From Ophiothrix spiculata (Eukaryota; Echinodermata; Ophiuroidea; Amphilepidida; Ophiotrichidae): a stretch of DNA of 21,878 bases. The position numbers and the translations under genes are program-made. The stretch lies in NCBI GenBank assembly GCA_000969725.1, contig JXSR01S022529.1, one strand, 5' to 3'. How positions within the stretch are numbered: position 1 is the stretch's first letter; each line of letters opens with the position of its first letter. Shown here one piece after another: positions 1 through 11,416 of the stretch. The notes under the pieces are model-generated. The model had not been told where the DNA came from and did no database searches. It saw nothing but the letters and a program-made list of their open reading frames with translations.

Positions 1-1207
1 AGCAAATATTTTTAGTATTGTTTAAACCAAAAAATACCACATACTTTACTGGTATGGTGGAAAACCTCTCATCAAACAATTGACCAAACAATATCCCAGT
101 TGAATGTTTAGATATATGAAGTTCAATCGTTCACGGTTTACTAACACTTGAAGTCAGGCATATAATGTAGCAATCAATAGGTAACCACACATTATTCAAT
201 GTCTCCCATAGGCACCGCTTGTTGACATTAAGCTTCCCGTGATTAATTAATATCTGTGCAAATTTACCTCAAGTTTTTGATAGGCTGTAAAAAGGCAAAT
301 ACCATGAAGTTTGTCAATAGAGCTTCCTGAACTTGTCAGATATTGGTGGCAGAAGCTATACCTGCAATTGTTTGTAAGCTTAACCATGTTACCGCAGGCC
401 TCCTACACTAAATGTTGACAATAATGGGCAGAAGTCCATATGTTAATCCCTATTTTAACATTGAGGAATGTTGTTCAGACACCTTTTTCGTTTCCCAATG
501 ATAATTAATTAGTACAAATTATTATATGTAGGTGTTTTGACAGTGTTGTCAAATGCCGTTTTAATAAAAGATTGCTGAGGGAGTTGCTTAGAATTAAGAT
601 TTCCGGATTTATGCAAAATGTTCACGTTTTCTTCAACCCCAAGAAATTCCTCAATTGGTCAGTTGTTGCAAATGACTGGCTCTAAACATTCAAGTGATTG
701 GAGTTGGTGATTTATTACATTTCAATTTGATATAACATCACATTCTTTCTTCATTCTTAATTTATGTGTCTACTTTAATGTTCCTTTTATGGATGGCAAA
801 GACTTACTTTTTATTCAAAACTATGTCATTTAATTGCGTCATGTGGTTTAAATGTAATATTTGTACTTCCGAATGCTTGCCATAAGATACAGGTGTTAGT
901 CTACAACTGTTTTTAATGAAGTCATCTTTCAAAGAAACCAAAATTTGTTGGAACTATTACAATTGTGTATTGCGGGTGAAACAACTTACTTATATCTGTT
1001 GCATTCAAAGCGTTTATGATAATTAAGGGCATTGGCGGCGGATTTTTTTTGGGGACGGCTAATTTGCGAAAAAATCATTGTCGTTGTCGCCATCGTCACC
1101 GTCGATTTTTCATATTTAAATATCAAAACAAAGGGAAAATTTCAATTTCCTTTTTTTTTTTTTATTCAAAGACATTTTTATACCCATTTAGAATTATGGC
1201 TAATACC
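1..1207. other. Presumed intronic or upstream non-coding DNA
   Basis: AT-rich sequence with no supported gene. It contains one copy of a 37-bp repeated sequence (640-676) and a short degenerate GTC/GTT-type simple repeat near 1078-1105. The short open frames here are low-complexity (poly-T encoded Phe runs) and are not credible genes. Confidence 0.6.
640..676 (+). repeat. 37-bp dispersed repeat, copy 1
   Basis: Begins caagaaattcctcaattggt and ends gcaaatgac. It is identical over all 37 bases to 2471-2507 in the same orientation. Similarity stops abruptly on both sides. Confidence 0.8.
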
Positions 1208-1212
1208 TTTAA
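1208..1212 (+). repeat. Target-site duplication TTTAA, left
   Basis: Direct copy of 1597-1601, flanking the inverted-repeat element at 1213-1596. Confidence 0.7.
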
Positions 1213-1596
1213 GCTGTAGATATACTTCGTCATTTTTGTAGTTTGTAGACATTTTCATTCAGAATTTTTCTCATGGTGATTGGTTTTTAAGAATGGTGTA
1301 AACTTTCATTCTGAATGAACATTTTCCCATGTACAATTTCACCATTGTGTAAATCATAACCATCATTGCAAGAAGAGATTAGCTTACCATGAATAGATCT
1401 AGGCCGTAGAATCAATATCAAACATTATACTACCCATCAGTGATCACTTTAAAATGTGCAATGGGGTGAAAAATAGGTCTCCCATTTAATACATTCTCCA
1501 TAATGTGAAAATTTTACTCCATTCTTAAAAACCAATCACCATGAGAAAAATTCTGAATGAAAATGACTACAAAAATGACCGAAGTATATCTACAGC
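1213..1596. mobile_element. Non-autonomous inverted-repeat element (MITE), 384 bp, TTTAA flanks
   Basis: Long terminal inverted repeats: a left arm of about 90 bases (1213-1303) pairs with a right arm at about 1508-1596. The outermost bases are gctgtagatatacttcg on the left and its exact complement on the right. A 5-bp direct repeat TTTAA sits at 1208-1212 and 1597-1601, consistent with a target-site duplication. The arms are nearly identical, including a run of about 45 matching bases (cattttcattcagaattttt...), apart from a small insertion near 1242-1250 in the left arm. There is no coding capacity. The TTAA-like target recalls piggyBac-type insertion, but the termini do not clearly match that superfamily, so I leave the family open. 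The close arm identity suggests a fairly young copy. Confidence 0.85.
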
Positions 1597-1601
1597 TTTA
1601 A
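1597..1601 (+). repeat. Target-site duplication TTTAA, right
   Basis: Direct copy of 1208-1212 on the other side of the inverted-repeat element. Confidence 0.7.
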
Positions 1602-2470
1602 TAGTGGTACTGTACACATACTATATGTAGGATTTAATTTTGTAAATTTCTTGAAGCAAAGAGTTTGTGAAATTCAGTACTTTTGCAATATTATTGTGTA
1701 TTTACACTATTGAAAACCAAAAATCACATCCTTAAAGAGGATGGATCTTTAAGTCACTATATAGACTATGAATTCACAGAATTTCAAAATTAGGTAATGT
1801 TTTGTAATTGTATCCGTTGCTTACCATGTTTATAGATGGTATATAGTACAGGATATGTAGAATATTTTGATGCATTACACTAAAAAGTAGGAAGTATAAT
1901 TAAGTAATAATTATATCATAAATCTTTTCATAGAATGCATGAAATTTCAATTGTGTTGATGTATTGGATTAAACTATGCAGAACATTTGTTAAATGTAGT
2001 CTATAAATGCCAAATGACGTTGTTTTATCCAATTTGTCATTGTAACACTTATTTCATTTTCCTAATCTATCATCCATCATCCTTAAGAGAAGTAAACCTT
2101 TTCTCAGAAAAACAAAGCATCCGTCTCAGTGAACATTTTAAGAGACACCAAAATTTTGGAAGTTTGCCATTTAAAAAATAAGTTATCACCAGTAGACATT
2201 TCAATGTATTCAGTTTGATAAAAATTTCGCTCCTTGTGACATCAAGTTGAAACAAAACTTTAAATTTTAATGATGTTTAAATGGTTGGTCGTTATTGCTT
2301 CAAATTATTCTTGCCAGCTCAAATAAATACAAAGTAAATTGAAACATTTCAAAATAAAGCAGCTAATCTAAATCTTTGATGGGTAATTCCTAGAATGACT
2401 ATAGGGCATTAACTTATGAAAATTGCTAACAAACCTGTGACAAAGGTTCCAAATTAGCAGTCAGTTTGTG

Positions 2471-2507
2471 CAAGAAATTCCTCAATTGGTCAGTTGTTGC
2501 AAATGAC
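2471..2507 (+). repeat. 37-bp dispersed repeat, copy 2
   Basis: Identical in the same orientation to 640-676. Flanking sequences do not align convincingly, so this is the conserved part of a small dispersed repeat or a short segment copied locally. Confidence 0.8.
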
Positions 2508-2726
2508 CTGTACCAGCTACTGGCCAGTTTGGTACTTCATTATCAAAAGTCCAGTTTCAAATTAATGTCTACATTGTAACTGAATAGTGCGACTTTTGAC
2601 CAGGGCATTGACTTGGCCTTGGACTGATTTTCAAAACCTTTTATTTTTTTTAGAGAGAGAGCCTAACCCAACCTAGTTTCACTGAGCCCTGCTCAGCATA
2701 GTGCCTAATCAATGTCATAGATTTAT

Positions 2727-2972
2727 TTAATCATCATTGTCGTTGTCGTTGTCTTCATCGGCACCGAGTTCAAAATGGGATTCTATCCCAAGATATATCG
2801 CACACCAATCAATTGCAAATACAAAGCCATTGGGGCGGGCACTGCCTTGGCAGCAATTTGGAACTGGTACATCAAAGTTTCTCCAATCTGTGATGTAACT
2901 GTACTTAGCTGTTTTCTTCATTTTCTCATTAGATTTAGTGGACCACTTTATAACATTTAAGTTGAAGTACAC
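2727..2972 (-). CDS. Unassigned open frame, 81 codons, doubtful
   Basis: The minus-strand frame encodes a peptide with a basic N-terminal half (NEKMKKTAKYSYITDWRNF), a Cys-Cys-containing stretch (VPVPNCCQGSARPNGF) and an acidic tail ending in repeated Asp-Asn from a GAC/AAC simple repeat. Its local base composition is less AT-rich than the surroundings and the middle reads like genuine protein, which is why I list it. I recognise no family, see no initiation context that decides the start, and see no splice partner. It could be a relic of a repeat's coding region, a 3' exon of a nested gene, or chance. Confidence 0.2.
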   Translation of the reverse strand: MYFNLNVIKWSTKSNEKMKKTAKYSYITDWRNFDVPVPNCCQGSARPNGFVFAIDWCAIYLGIESHFELGADEDNDNDNDD

Positions 2973-3000
2973 AGACTTCCTATGAAGGAGGTTGCAAAAT

Positions 3001-3020
3001 CCCCCCCCCCAAAAAAAAAA
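3001..3020 (+). repeat. C-run followed by A-run
   Basis: About ten C followed by about ten A. This is a mononucleotide tract prone to slippage and sequencing error, and nothing more is evident. Confidence 0.85.
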
Positions 3021-3117
3021 ACATTTTTCACAATAGTGGATTCAAACTCAACTGGTTTATAAGAGGAATGGGCATTTTGACTTGTGCATAGAATATGGGA
3101 CATCCGAAGCTTGGTGA

Positions 3118-3255
3118 TTTTTCAGGATTTATTCTCATTTCAGGATCGGCAGGATTTTCCTTTAGAATTTCATCAATCTATTTATTTTGGTAATTTAATC
3201 ATAATTCTAATGCTTTTTTTTCAGGATTTTCCAAAAACCCATTGCCTTTCCAAAA
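3118..3255. repeat. Degenerate repeat patch with repeated CAGGATTT words
   Basis: Contains four ttcaggatt or ggcaggatt-type words and ends ttccaaaaacccattgcc. The same order of words (ttcaggatt, tcaggattt, aaaatttc, then a tttttcagatttt block and a cccat block) recurs at about 6273-6436, so the two patches look like diverged copies of one old repeat. Confidence 0.35.
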
Positions 3256-4451
3256 AATCCTGAAGACTTTCTTCTTGAAGTTACGTTTTATCTTACACGT
3301 CCTTTAAAACCATATTTGTGTCATTTGGCAATTACAGAAACAACCACTTCAAATATACAAAAGTGAAAACGTAATGACCCATCTCTGACAATTTCATTTG
3401 AACAATTCCTTTCATTATGAAATTGATTAACAAAAGGTCATTAACGCTAGGCATGTTGTCTGTTCATTTTATGCTGATTGCTCGATTTTATCTGTCTATT
3501 GTGATCTCTGTGAATCTGCCCTAGGCATTTGATATAGATGTCAGTGCTTGTGTGAATTTGGAGACCGGATTAGACGGAAAAACAATGAGATGAGACACGG
3601 GATTTTGTTCTTTTCTTGTCTCGGATTTACTCTATTTTTTCAATTTCAATTTCGGTCACATTTGATAATTCCTGTCTAATATGAAAAGTTACTTAACTAT
3701 TGATACATAATACTCATATGATTTTAAAGGTCGGATAATCGGGTGAATGGTATTTTCTTTGAAATTTTATCAATTTTTATTCAGGTAAAATTGATAGAAA
3801 TAAAACAGTGCCTTTTCCTCAAGAAATTTTAAAAGTCCTAAATATGTAATTGCTGTTGCAGCTAGTTTAGGTCCTCTATAGAGCAAACTGAATTACTCAC
3901 ATAGGACATATTCAACTTTTGACTGGATCAAAGCACCTGAACCTTGAATCTCCCCAGTGTAAGATTGATTTCAGACACAATGAATCAAATGTGAATGTAA
4001 CAGATTGTTACCTCTTAGTCATGCTTCTATTTATAACACCATGTAATTCAATCTGGCTACAATTTCATTACATTAAATGGCATTACAATACTGTACCTGT
4101 TGCCACACCGTAGACCTGCGGCTTGGAGACCTGTTGCATTTAGATCTCCATCAGATCTCCATTAAGCCAGAGAGAAACCTGACAAAGATTGCCTTGTGTA
4201 CTTTTGCACATCAGGGAGTGATACTAAAGTACATGATGTATGTGAGCCATATCTTTTAGCAGTCACCCTGAAATAATGTCAGCCTTATGTCAGTTTTAAA
4301 GTATCGATAAGGGACACATTAAGCATGTCAAATCATTTATATCCCAATTACCAAGTTTCTTATTTGAAATACCAGTAACAGCAATTGATATGGAAAAGCA
4401 ATAGTAAACAGACCTAAAACAAAAGCTAAACGCCAGATTGGTCGAACATTT

Positions 4452-4587
4452 TTAATACCACAATTCAAATTGGTCAAGAATTTCAAGGAAGATGAGTTAG
4501 TTTATATTATTTAATTATTATTTATAGTTTAATTATTAATACCACAATTCAAATTGGTCAAGAATTTCAAAGAAGATGAGCTAGTTT
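4452..4587 (+). repeat. Direct duplication, period 84, partial second copy
   Basis: Segment 4452-4503 (ttaataccacaattcaaatt...) recurs at 4536-4587 with two substitutions in 52 bases. The first copy is followed by a 32-bp tract of almost pure A/T ending at the second copy. Looks like a fairly recent local duplication inside an intron. Confidence 0.85.
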
Positions 4588-4869
4588 TTATTCAAGAAAG
4601 TGTGTCAAGTAAATAAGATCAATGCCATTCGTTCAATGGCATCTTGGTTTTTTGGCCTTGATGCAAATGGCATATTTTGTCTTCATTTCATTGTCAACTA
4701 ACAATAATATTGTGGTAAGCTAACATGATTAAAGGAAACTACTGTGTATATTGACAGTTTGATATTATTTTTTCCTAAAAAAGATGTTTTTAATCAATAT
4801 TTAGTTCCATAAGATATACCGAAATAAAAACAAAATTGATACAGTTGATACTAAGAAAAAAATCTAATA

Positions 4870-4887
4870 AAACAACAACAACAACAA
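4870..4887 (+). repeat. AAC microsatellite
   Basis: Short run of AAC units inside non-coding DNA. Confidence 0.85.
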
Positions 4888-4996
4888 AGATCCAACGACA
4901 ACTCGAAAATAAAGTAAAATAGTAGAAAATAGAAAAAGTTGTTCAAGTTGTCTACGTGTTTGCAATGTTTCATCAAGAAATCATTGTGTTTAATAT

Positions 4997-5061
4997 ACAG
5001 ATTTTCAAACACATCTGTGGTTATTATACAGATTTTCAAACACATGTGTTTGAAAATCTGT
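4997..5061. repeat. Direct repeat plus perfect 34-bp palindrome
   Basis: The word acagattttcaaacacat occurs at 4997-5014 and again at 5028-5045. The second copy is followed at once by its own reverse complement, giving a perfect palindrome at 5028-5061 centred on CACATGTG. It would form a 17-bp stem without spacer. The layout suggests a small fold-back duplication during replication. Confidence 0.9.
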
Positions 5062-6272
5062 GGTTATATTTACGCCAAATCTTTGTCTGCAAGTTCTATG
5101 CCAAATCACAAGGACTCCATTCATTCATATTCTTCTTGGCAATAGAATAGATTAATGCTCTTTTTTTGGAAATCATAACAAAGTTTGAAGCAATACTTGC
5201 TAATGTGACAATGACAACAATGTTTTATTACATTTATTATTTAATTCTTTCTTGGCTTAATGTTGCATCCGATTGTCTTATTTATGGTTACCCAAACACA
5301 AAAATCAACTTAGAAATTGTACTTAATTATAACTGGCAAAAAAACAAAAGTTTTCAAAGAATTTAATTTTCATTGATATCTATAATGATAATGTTCCTGT
5401 TTTGATGAAACACTAATTGATGGTTATGACAGAAACACATAGATTCACTCTAAATGTAAATTCTAATTGTCGAAACATTTTACTCGAGGATTCATTAGAA
5501 GTGATCTATAATGGATTTCGCTACAGGCGGCGTAAAAATTTCAATTATTTGTCCCATTTTTGTCAAGGTTGAAATCTCAAAACAGGATAAGGTTTAAAAA
5601 TACCCTCAATGTTTTCAGATTTCTAGAAAATTTTGTCAGTGTCTGGGTACAATTGTTTTGTGAATAAATGAGCTAAAATCAGCATCATAAAATATGGCAA
5701 TTTTGTGTTGATGTTGGGAACACAACCAAAGGTTATACTAATAAGCGTGGGGTAATACTAAAATGCCAATTTTATCCATCCTTTCAAGTTTGATTTTATT
5801 TTGGGCAAAATGAGATCATAACATTTTCAAATAGTTTAAATTGATAGAGATTATTGTCATTGACAAATTTAAATTTTTAGTATTCTAAATTTCGTTACAA
5901 TTTTTAAATACTGCACTGGTGAATGTGTAAAGAATATGGAAAACAATTGGTAGTAAACTAGACATTATGACAAAGGTAATTCTATTTTTAAAGTCATGGG
6001 AATAGAAGGCATGTTTTGTTTCTTTGTTGGTGTCCTTGGCCATGAATTTGCAGCCCATTTGTTTTATATCCATCATATGTCACCTGTGACTGCGTTAATG
6101 TGAAGAAATGTGATGAGGATGAATGATGTTGAATTGCTATTTCATCGCCCTGAACAGTACATGCAGGTAACCTAATGATCTTGAATGATCCAATTGAGGC
6201 ATTTGGTAAAGTCGAAATGAGGGTCCTGGAATCCTTGGAGAAGGCCTAGAATGCGTTGACAGGTATGTGATT

Positions 6273-6436
6273 CTTCAGGATTGTTTGTGTAGATGTCAGG
6301 ATTTTTTTAATTCAAAATTTCCCAAATTATATTTGTTTTCAGACCCATTATGGGGCATTTGATCCAATTTTGTGTTCTTTTTCAGATTTTTTCACAACAT
6401 CGCAAGATTTTTCCCGTAAACCCCATCACGCCCCTG
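6273..6436. repeat. Degenerate repeat patch with hAT-like end
   Basis: Related in word order to 3118-3255. Its right boundary reads acgcccctg; the complement cagggGCGT is a common start of hAT non-autonomous elements in invertebrates. No matching left terminus or target duplication was found, so it is at best a fragment. Confidence 0.3.
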
Positions 6437-7103
6437 TTTAATAATTACTTAGAGCGCTGTATTGTTGTTGTTGTTATTTTGTTGACACAGAAAATATCAG
6501 AAATATTTTACATGCTGAACATATATGTGGACATTCACCTCCAGGATTTTTTTTGTAAAAAACAGCTGACAACAATTAGTGGCAATGAAACATAGCTAAT
6601 GTTGCCTGGCATTACATTATCATCCTGGCTCATCTTCTGTTAAAGGTACAGTCATATGGTCAGTGACCCTTCCAAAATATGGATCTTAACACACAAACAA
6701 CAAAGAAATACAACAGAAATTCAGGAAAAATGATAATGGTGGTTGTTTCTGTGGGATGAGCTCGCTAATTATAATTGACCAAACATCCTGTTGTGGTTTT
6801 GTCATTTTCAATTGATTTTTAATCCATAGTTATAAAGAGATTTTGTGGCAGAAAAACAGCTCCATCTGGAATGGACATGGAGATCAGTGACAGAAGTACT
6901 TCTACATGGAGTAGACACTGTCTTGAATTTTTAGTTAATACTGATTGTATTGGATCATTTCTTAGGAACAATGGGAACTAAATTCAATTACAGGCCCTTT
7001 TTGAATGTACCCTGGAAATCAGTAGCCTGGCAAATTTGAGTAATTTTGCAGCAGTTTTTTACAATGAATTCGCATATTGATAGGAAGGGAAAGGGGATAT
7101 AAT

Positions 7104-7301
7104 CAGGCGCGTAACAGAGGTCGCTTGTCAGGGGGGTCAACAGTCCGGTTTGAGCTTTATTTTCCCGGTCTAAGACTGGAGTTTCCCGCTGAGAGGGTAA
7201 AAACCGGCTGATTAAGCAAGATTTTCCGTCAATTTCATCCCGGTCAAAGTCGTCAGAGGGGGCGGTCTGCCCCCCTTGACCCCCCGCCTGTTACGATACT
7301 G
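7104..7301. mobile_element. hAT-like MITE, 198 bp
   Basis: A GC-rich island in AT-rich DNA. The terminal sequences CAGGCGCGTAACAG (left) and CAGTATCGTAACAG (complement of right) match at 11 of 14 positions, and both begin CAG as in the hAT superfamily. Flanking 8-mers gatataat (7096-7103) and aatataat (7302-7309) match at 7 of 8, fitting the 8-bp target duplication of hAT transposases. The subterminal ggggggtcaa word occurs at both ends in inverted orientation. There is no coding capacity, so any movement would have needed a transposase from elsewhere. Confidence 0.75.
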
Positions 7302-7993
7302 AATATAATCATGAAAAAGAACTAATTTTGTAGTAATCACAAAAATAAATTTGATTAATTTACAAGTGTTCTCATCCAGCCATGAGTAGTTTTTGAGTTA
7401 TTTTGATCCAATATGCCACTAAATTGCTTTTTTATTATTTTAGATAGTTATGAAATTATTTTTCAAATTTGTTCAGGTTTGCTTTTTAGTAACATAATAT
7501 ACAAATTGTAGGTTTAAGGGTGTTAAATATATTGTATAATTCTGCGTAATCCTACAAAAGCCTACATTAAAAATGGAAGAAAAAAAGTCCTTGTACGGAT
7601 GCTGCTGGCTTGGTATCGTTAAACACTTGATGAGGGCTTCAGGTTTCAATCCTATGGTCAAATGTACGAAGACAAGGATTTTTGATTTATATTCGAGAAG
7701 ATAGTTTTGCCTTGCAATGATTTGGGTAGTAAAAGTCCATTTCAAATTGGCTTACAGGAACTTCACAGTTAAGGTGTCTACACACAATAATTGCATTAAC
7801 TTAAATTGCCCATTAATATTGAAATGAAGCAAATAATAATAAGCATTGTTGCTGTATCAACACGGTCTGAAAGCATAACAGGTATTTTGATGACAGTTAT
7901 GAACTTCAATTAAATGAAAAGCACAAAAGGCTAATGAAGAAATCTTTGCGCAACATTAACTTTCAAGATGACTGTACTTTGAGTCAAAAGTCG

Positions 7994-8051
7994 GTTTAAT
8001 GCGAAATATACAGCAAAATTTAGTTTAATGCGAAAATACAGCATCAAATAT
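7994..8051 (+). repeat. Tandem pair of 29-bp units
   Basis: gtttaatgcgaaatatacag and following bases are repeated immediately with a few changes. Non-coding. Confidence 0.7.
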
Positions 8052-9654
8052 ACTTATGTGGAAGAACATCCTTTTCCCGATATTCTTACAAGTATCTTAA
8101 AAATGGAAGATTCGGAGCACCTCCTAACACAAAATTTTCCAGGGTTTTTACCTGTATGTTATCAGGGTTCTTTTTACAAGGTGCTATTAACATGATATAT
8201 GGTTATATTGATGCAACAGGATTTGTGTCACCAAGTTAAAGTTTTCCCTGAAAAATAGTACTGAAATTTATTAGGAATGATTTGTGAATTTTATCAGGTC
8301 AAACTTTGATAATGATTGATTTAAATGCAATTTACTATGGAATTGAAGACTAATTAGACAGTTTGTATGATTGAAGATGTCAAAAATATTACTGATTTGA
8401 CATTATTTTTTCATTATTTATGAATTCAACACCTATAATTTGTCTAATAAGCAAAATATTTCAGCTAATGATATTTTTCAAATTTGACCTTCAAAATTTT
8501 GTTTTTGATAGATCTTTATTGAAATAACATTAAATATTCAAGTTGATTAAGCAATTAGTATAATGAAGATAATTTATCTCACTTAGAACATACCGCCCCT
8601 AATAATGAGTTTGTAACGTTGACATTAACATATCGAGTCATTAGAATTGGTTATTGATTGGGTCCGGACGTCATTTCTCATTTTGTATTTTTGTGATAGT
8701 CAAATTACTCCTTAATAATGAACCCGGTTTTGTTGTCAAGGAACTTTCAGAGTTGACTATTTGTCAACAGTAAGAGCCATGGAGCATTATTCAGAATACA
8801 GATTTTATGTAATGTAAATGACTTTGGGGACCTTAAAGCAGGGAAAAAAGAGATAAGAGCCCCATTGTTTGTCAAGGGGCAAGAGTTTAAATGTTCTTAA
8901 AGGCCTTCAAACGCCATTTTTCCAAAGTTTTATTCCAAGTTTCCAGCTCGGTTTACCAGGCAAGGTTTCTTTATTTTAAAAATAGACTAGTGGGATGGGT
9001 ACCTGTGTATACTTGATGACTGACCTCCCCTTAAAATACTCACAAGGTAAATTGTTATTCATAGTACAAGTTTGGTCCAGGTAGGGTCAAGTCTCTTCTT
9101 CTCTATTCAGTATTTTTCTTCAATTTTCTGTAGTACAGTTCCCTTGATCTCCTGTCACAGACCCAGCAATGAGCCCACGCAGCGCGTTGCCTGTTCTTTC
9201 AGTAGGCCTACACTTTTGATTGTACTGTAAAGGGTAGTGGACAGCTCTGAGCAAGAGCTACAATTTTCATTAACTATTTTTTGACAGAAAGCAGCTTTAT
9301 TTTTTTTAACATATACAGCAGCTATTATTTGCTATGTGAAATCAGTTCATCCTGGGGTGGCAGGATAATTTCTGTGCCATCAAACCATGTTGCTAGTCCT
9401 TATGGTCAGACTAAACAAAGCTTACCCGGGCTACTTAGCAAATAAATACTAGAGGGTCAGAGAGGGTTTTTACTCCAACCTAGGCCTTTTCCTGAAGGCT
9501 TTCAGATCTGAAAGTGCATCAAATCCTAGCCAAGCATAATGTCGCTGAAGTTATTTCTTCATTTGTCAAAGGGTGATCTATTTTGATGCTAGGGGATGTA
9601 ATCTAAAAATCAAGTGCATTAAATATATATGTCATACAGGGCCCTATTTCATTA

Positions 9655-9685
9655 AAAAACAAACAAACAAACAAATAAAAAACAT
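9655..9685 (+). repeat. A-rich (AAAC)n tract
   Basis: Consecutive AAAC units follow gggccctatttcatt. This could be a simple repeat or the tail of an old retroposon, but no body was recognised upstream. Confidence 0.6.
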
Positions 9686-11355
9686 TAAGATTATCTTCAA
9701 TAGGTTCTTGATCTTCTTTTAGGCCAAGTAAATAAAATCTGATGTTTCTTGTCTGGGTTTTTGAAAAAAAGGAGGAAGTGGGTCTTTTTATTTTTATTTG
9801 TAAACTACTCTAAATTTACCTGGTGTAGAGCCTTTTTGCTCTTTTTTTTATTTTATTTTTGTTTTGAGAGTTGGACCCCACTGATGATTGCAAAACTCAC
9901 CAGAAATGCAAAGGGGAATTTTTTTACTTTGCCTTAAATCTTTATGTTTTCCAAAATTAAAAGAATGTTCATGTCATTTTATTTGATGAAAATATAAGGG
10001 ATAGATGGGGTCCTCATCAAAAAGTTATTCCTTTGCTTGGGGTATTTATACCAAAAATCATATTCCCTCCAGCTTTTCGAATGATGACAAAACAGTTGGA
10101 CCCTGGGGGTTGGACAATTTAAGGACCAGCCTAAATTGTCATACTTAAGTATAACATTGAAGCCTATTTTTTTGTTTTTGTATAAAATGTAAACTTGCAT
10201 ACATATTCGTGCCTGGTGGTGTTATGTTTTCTGTGTTTTGACTAGCAGTGTCTTTGTCCATTTTCCTCGTAACGGGCTTGAACAATTAGCTGAAGTTTGA
10301 AGCATGAGTATGAATTACATTTGGAAGGCTCTAAAATGGTCAGAATATTCATTTTGAAACTTAAACTGAATTAAACATGCAATGTTTATGCTAGGACAAT
10401 TACATTCAGTGCGAGACTATGTGTTTCTTTGTCTAATGTAATTGAAACCATTTAAGGTATAGAAGCGTTGTTATGAAGTATAACAAGAATATGTTTTCAT
10501 ACAAGCAGGGGAGTTGTGAATAGCCATCATTCTTATTTACTGAGCAATTTGAAATAACAAAAAAGAGAAAAAAAGAGAAGTAGTTTTCCCTATTTTTAAA
10601 GTATTAGGCAAAAAAGAAAGCAGGTTTAATATCAATATATATGAGAACGATTTGAATTAAGCAAAAAGTTTCACTTTCTATGAGTTAAAGGAATCATCAA
10701 CTTTAATATTTCTTTAAGGTTCTTCATTGGAAGATATAGCCCTACCATGAAGTTCTAAATTATATGCCCTAAATGTTGGAAAAGCGTGTTGTACAAAATT
10801 GTGCAGAAACACACAATTGAAGCACATTGCAATCTCATCAGAATGTTAGTTTTCTTCTAATGGATCATTGCGATGACCTTATAACTCTGATCGCTGGTTT
10901 GCCTGATTACATGACAGAAGTAGGTGGATACAAGCTGATGTCAATTCATTACTATACCGGTACCTGAAGTCGACCAGGATGGAGCATGAGTGCTGGCGGT
11001 AAGCTGCGAGGAAATTGGTGACTAGGTGGATTTGCAACTTGGATAAGAAGATGAAATCCAGATTCCTTGGTCATTTACGTCAGAATCATGCAGCTGAGAA
11101 AAATAGAACAGACATAAGCTTATGGCTTGTTAGTTATAATGTTTAAGAGAATTTTATTATCAAGAATTTCAACTTACTTTTAAGTACAGAAAGGCTCATC
11201 CTCTTAAAGGTTATATGCAAAGAAGGTGAACACTGAGCAGTAATGAACCAATTAACACTAATATAGGACGAATACACAACAATTCCTGCATTGTTTTTCT
11301 TCCCAATAAAAATAAAAGCATTTTTAGAATACACAACACAAATCTTTACCACTTT

Positions 11356-11391
11356 GAGCGATTTGATCTAAATGAGCGGTTTGATCTAAAT
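11356..11391 (+). repeat. Tandem pair of 18-bp units
   Basis: gagcgatttgatctaaat is followed directly by gagcggtttgatctaaat, with one difference. A minisatellite seed in non-coding DNA. Confidence 0.85.
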
Positions 11392-11416
11392 GAAAAATCG
11401 CTATACAAAAACCCAG

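Larger units (their letters stand above)
1602..4451. other. Presumed intronic DNA
   Basis: AT-rich, with no exon recognised. It holds the second 37-bp repeat copy, a minus-strand open frame of unknown nature (2727-2972), a C-run/A-run junction at 3001-3020, and a degenerate T/CAGGAT-rich patch at 3118-3255 related to one at about 6273-6436. Confidence 0.55.
4588..7096. other. Presumed intronic DNA
   Basis: No exon seen. It contains an AAC microsatellite near 4870-4887, a perfect 34-bp palindrome at 5028-5061, a GTT run near 6464-6475, and the diverged CAGGAT repeat patch at about 6273-6436. That patch ends in cacgcccctg, resembling the outer end of hAT-type elements. Confidence 0.55.

Noticed and set aside
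7473-7745. 90-codon minus-strand open frame
   Set aside because: Composition follows the AT-rich background; no domain, signal or splice context supports it.
10960-11110. Slightly GC-richer patch resembling LINE tail coding sequence
   Set aside because: All frames are broken within short distance and no reverse transcriptase motif could be recognised.
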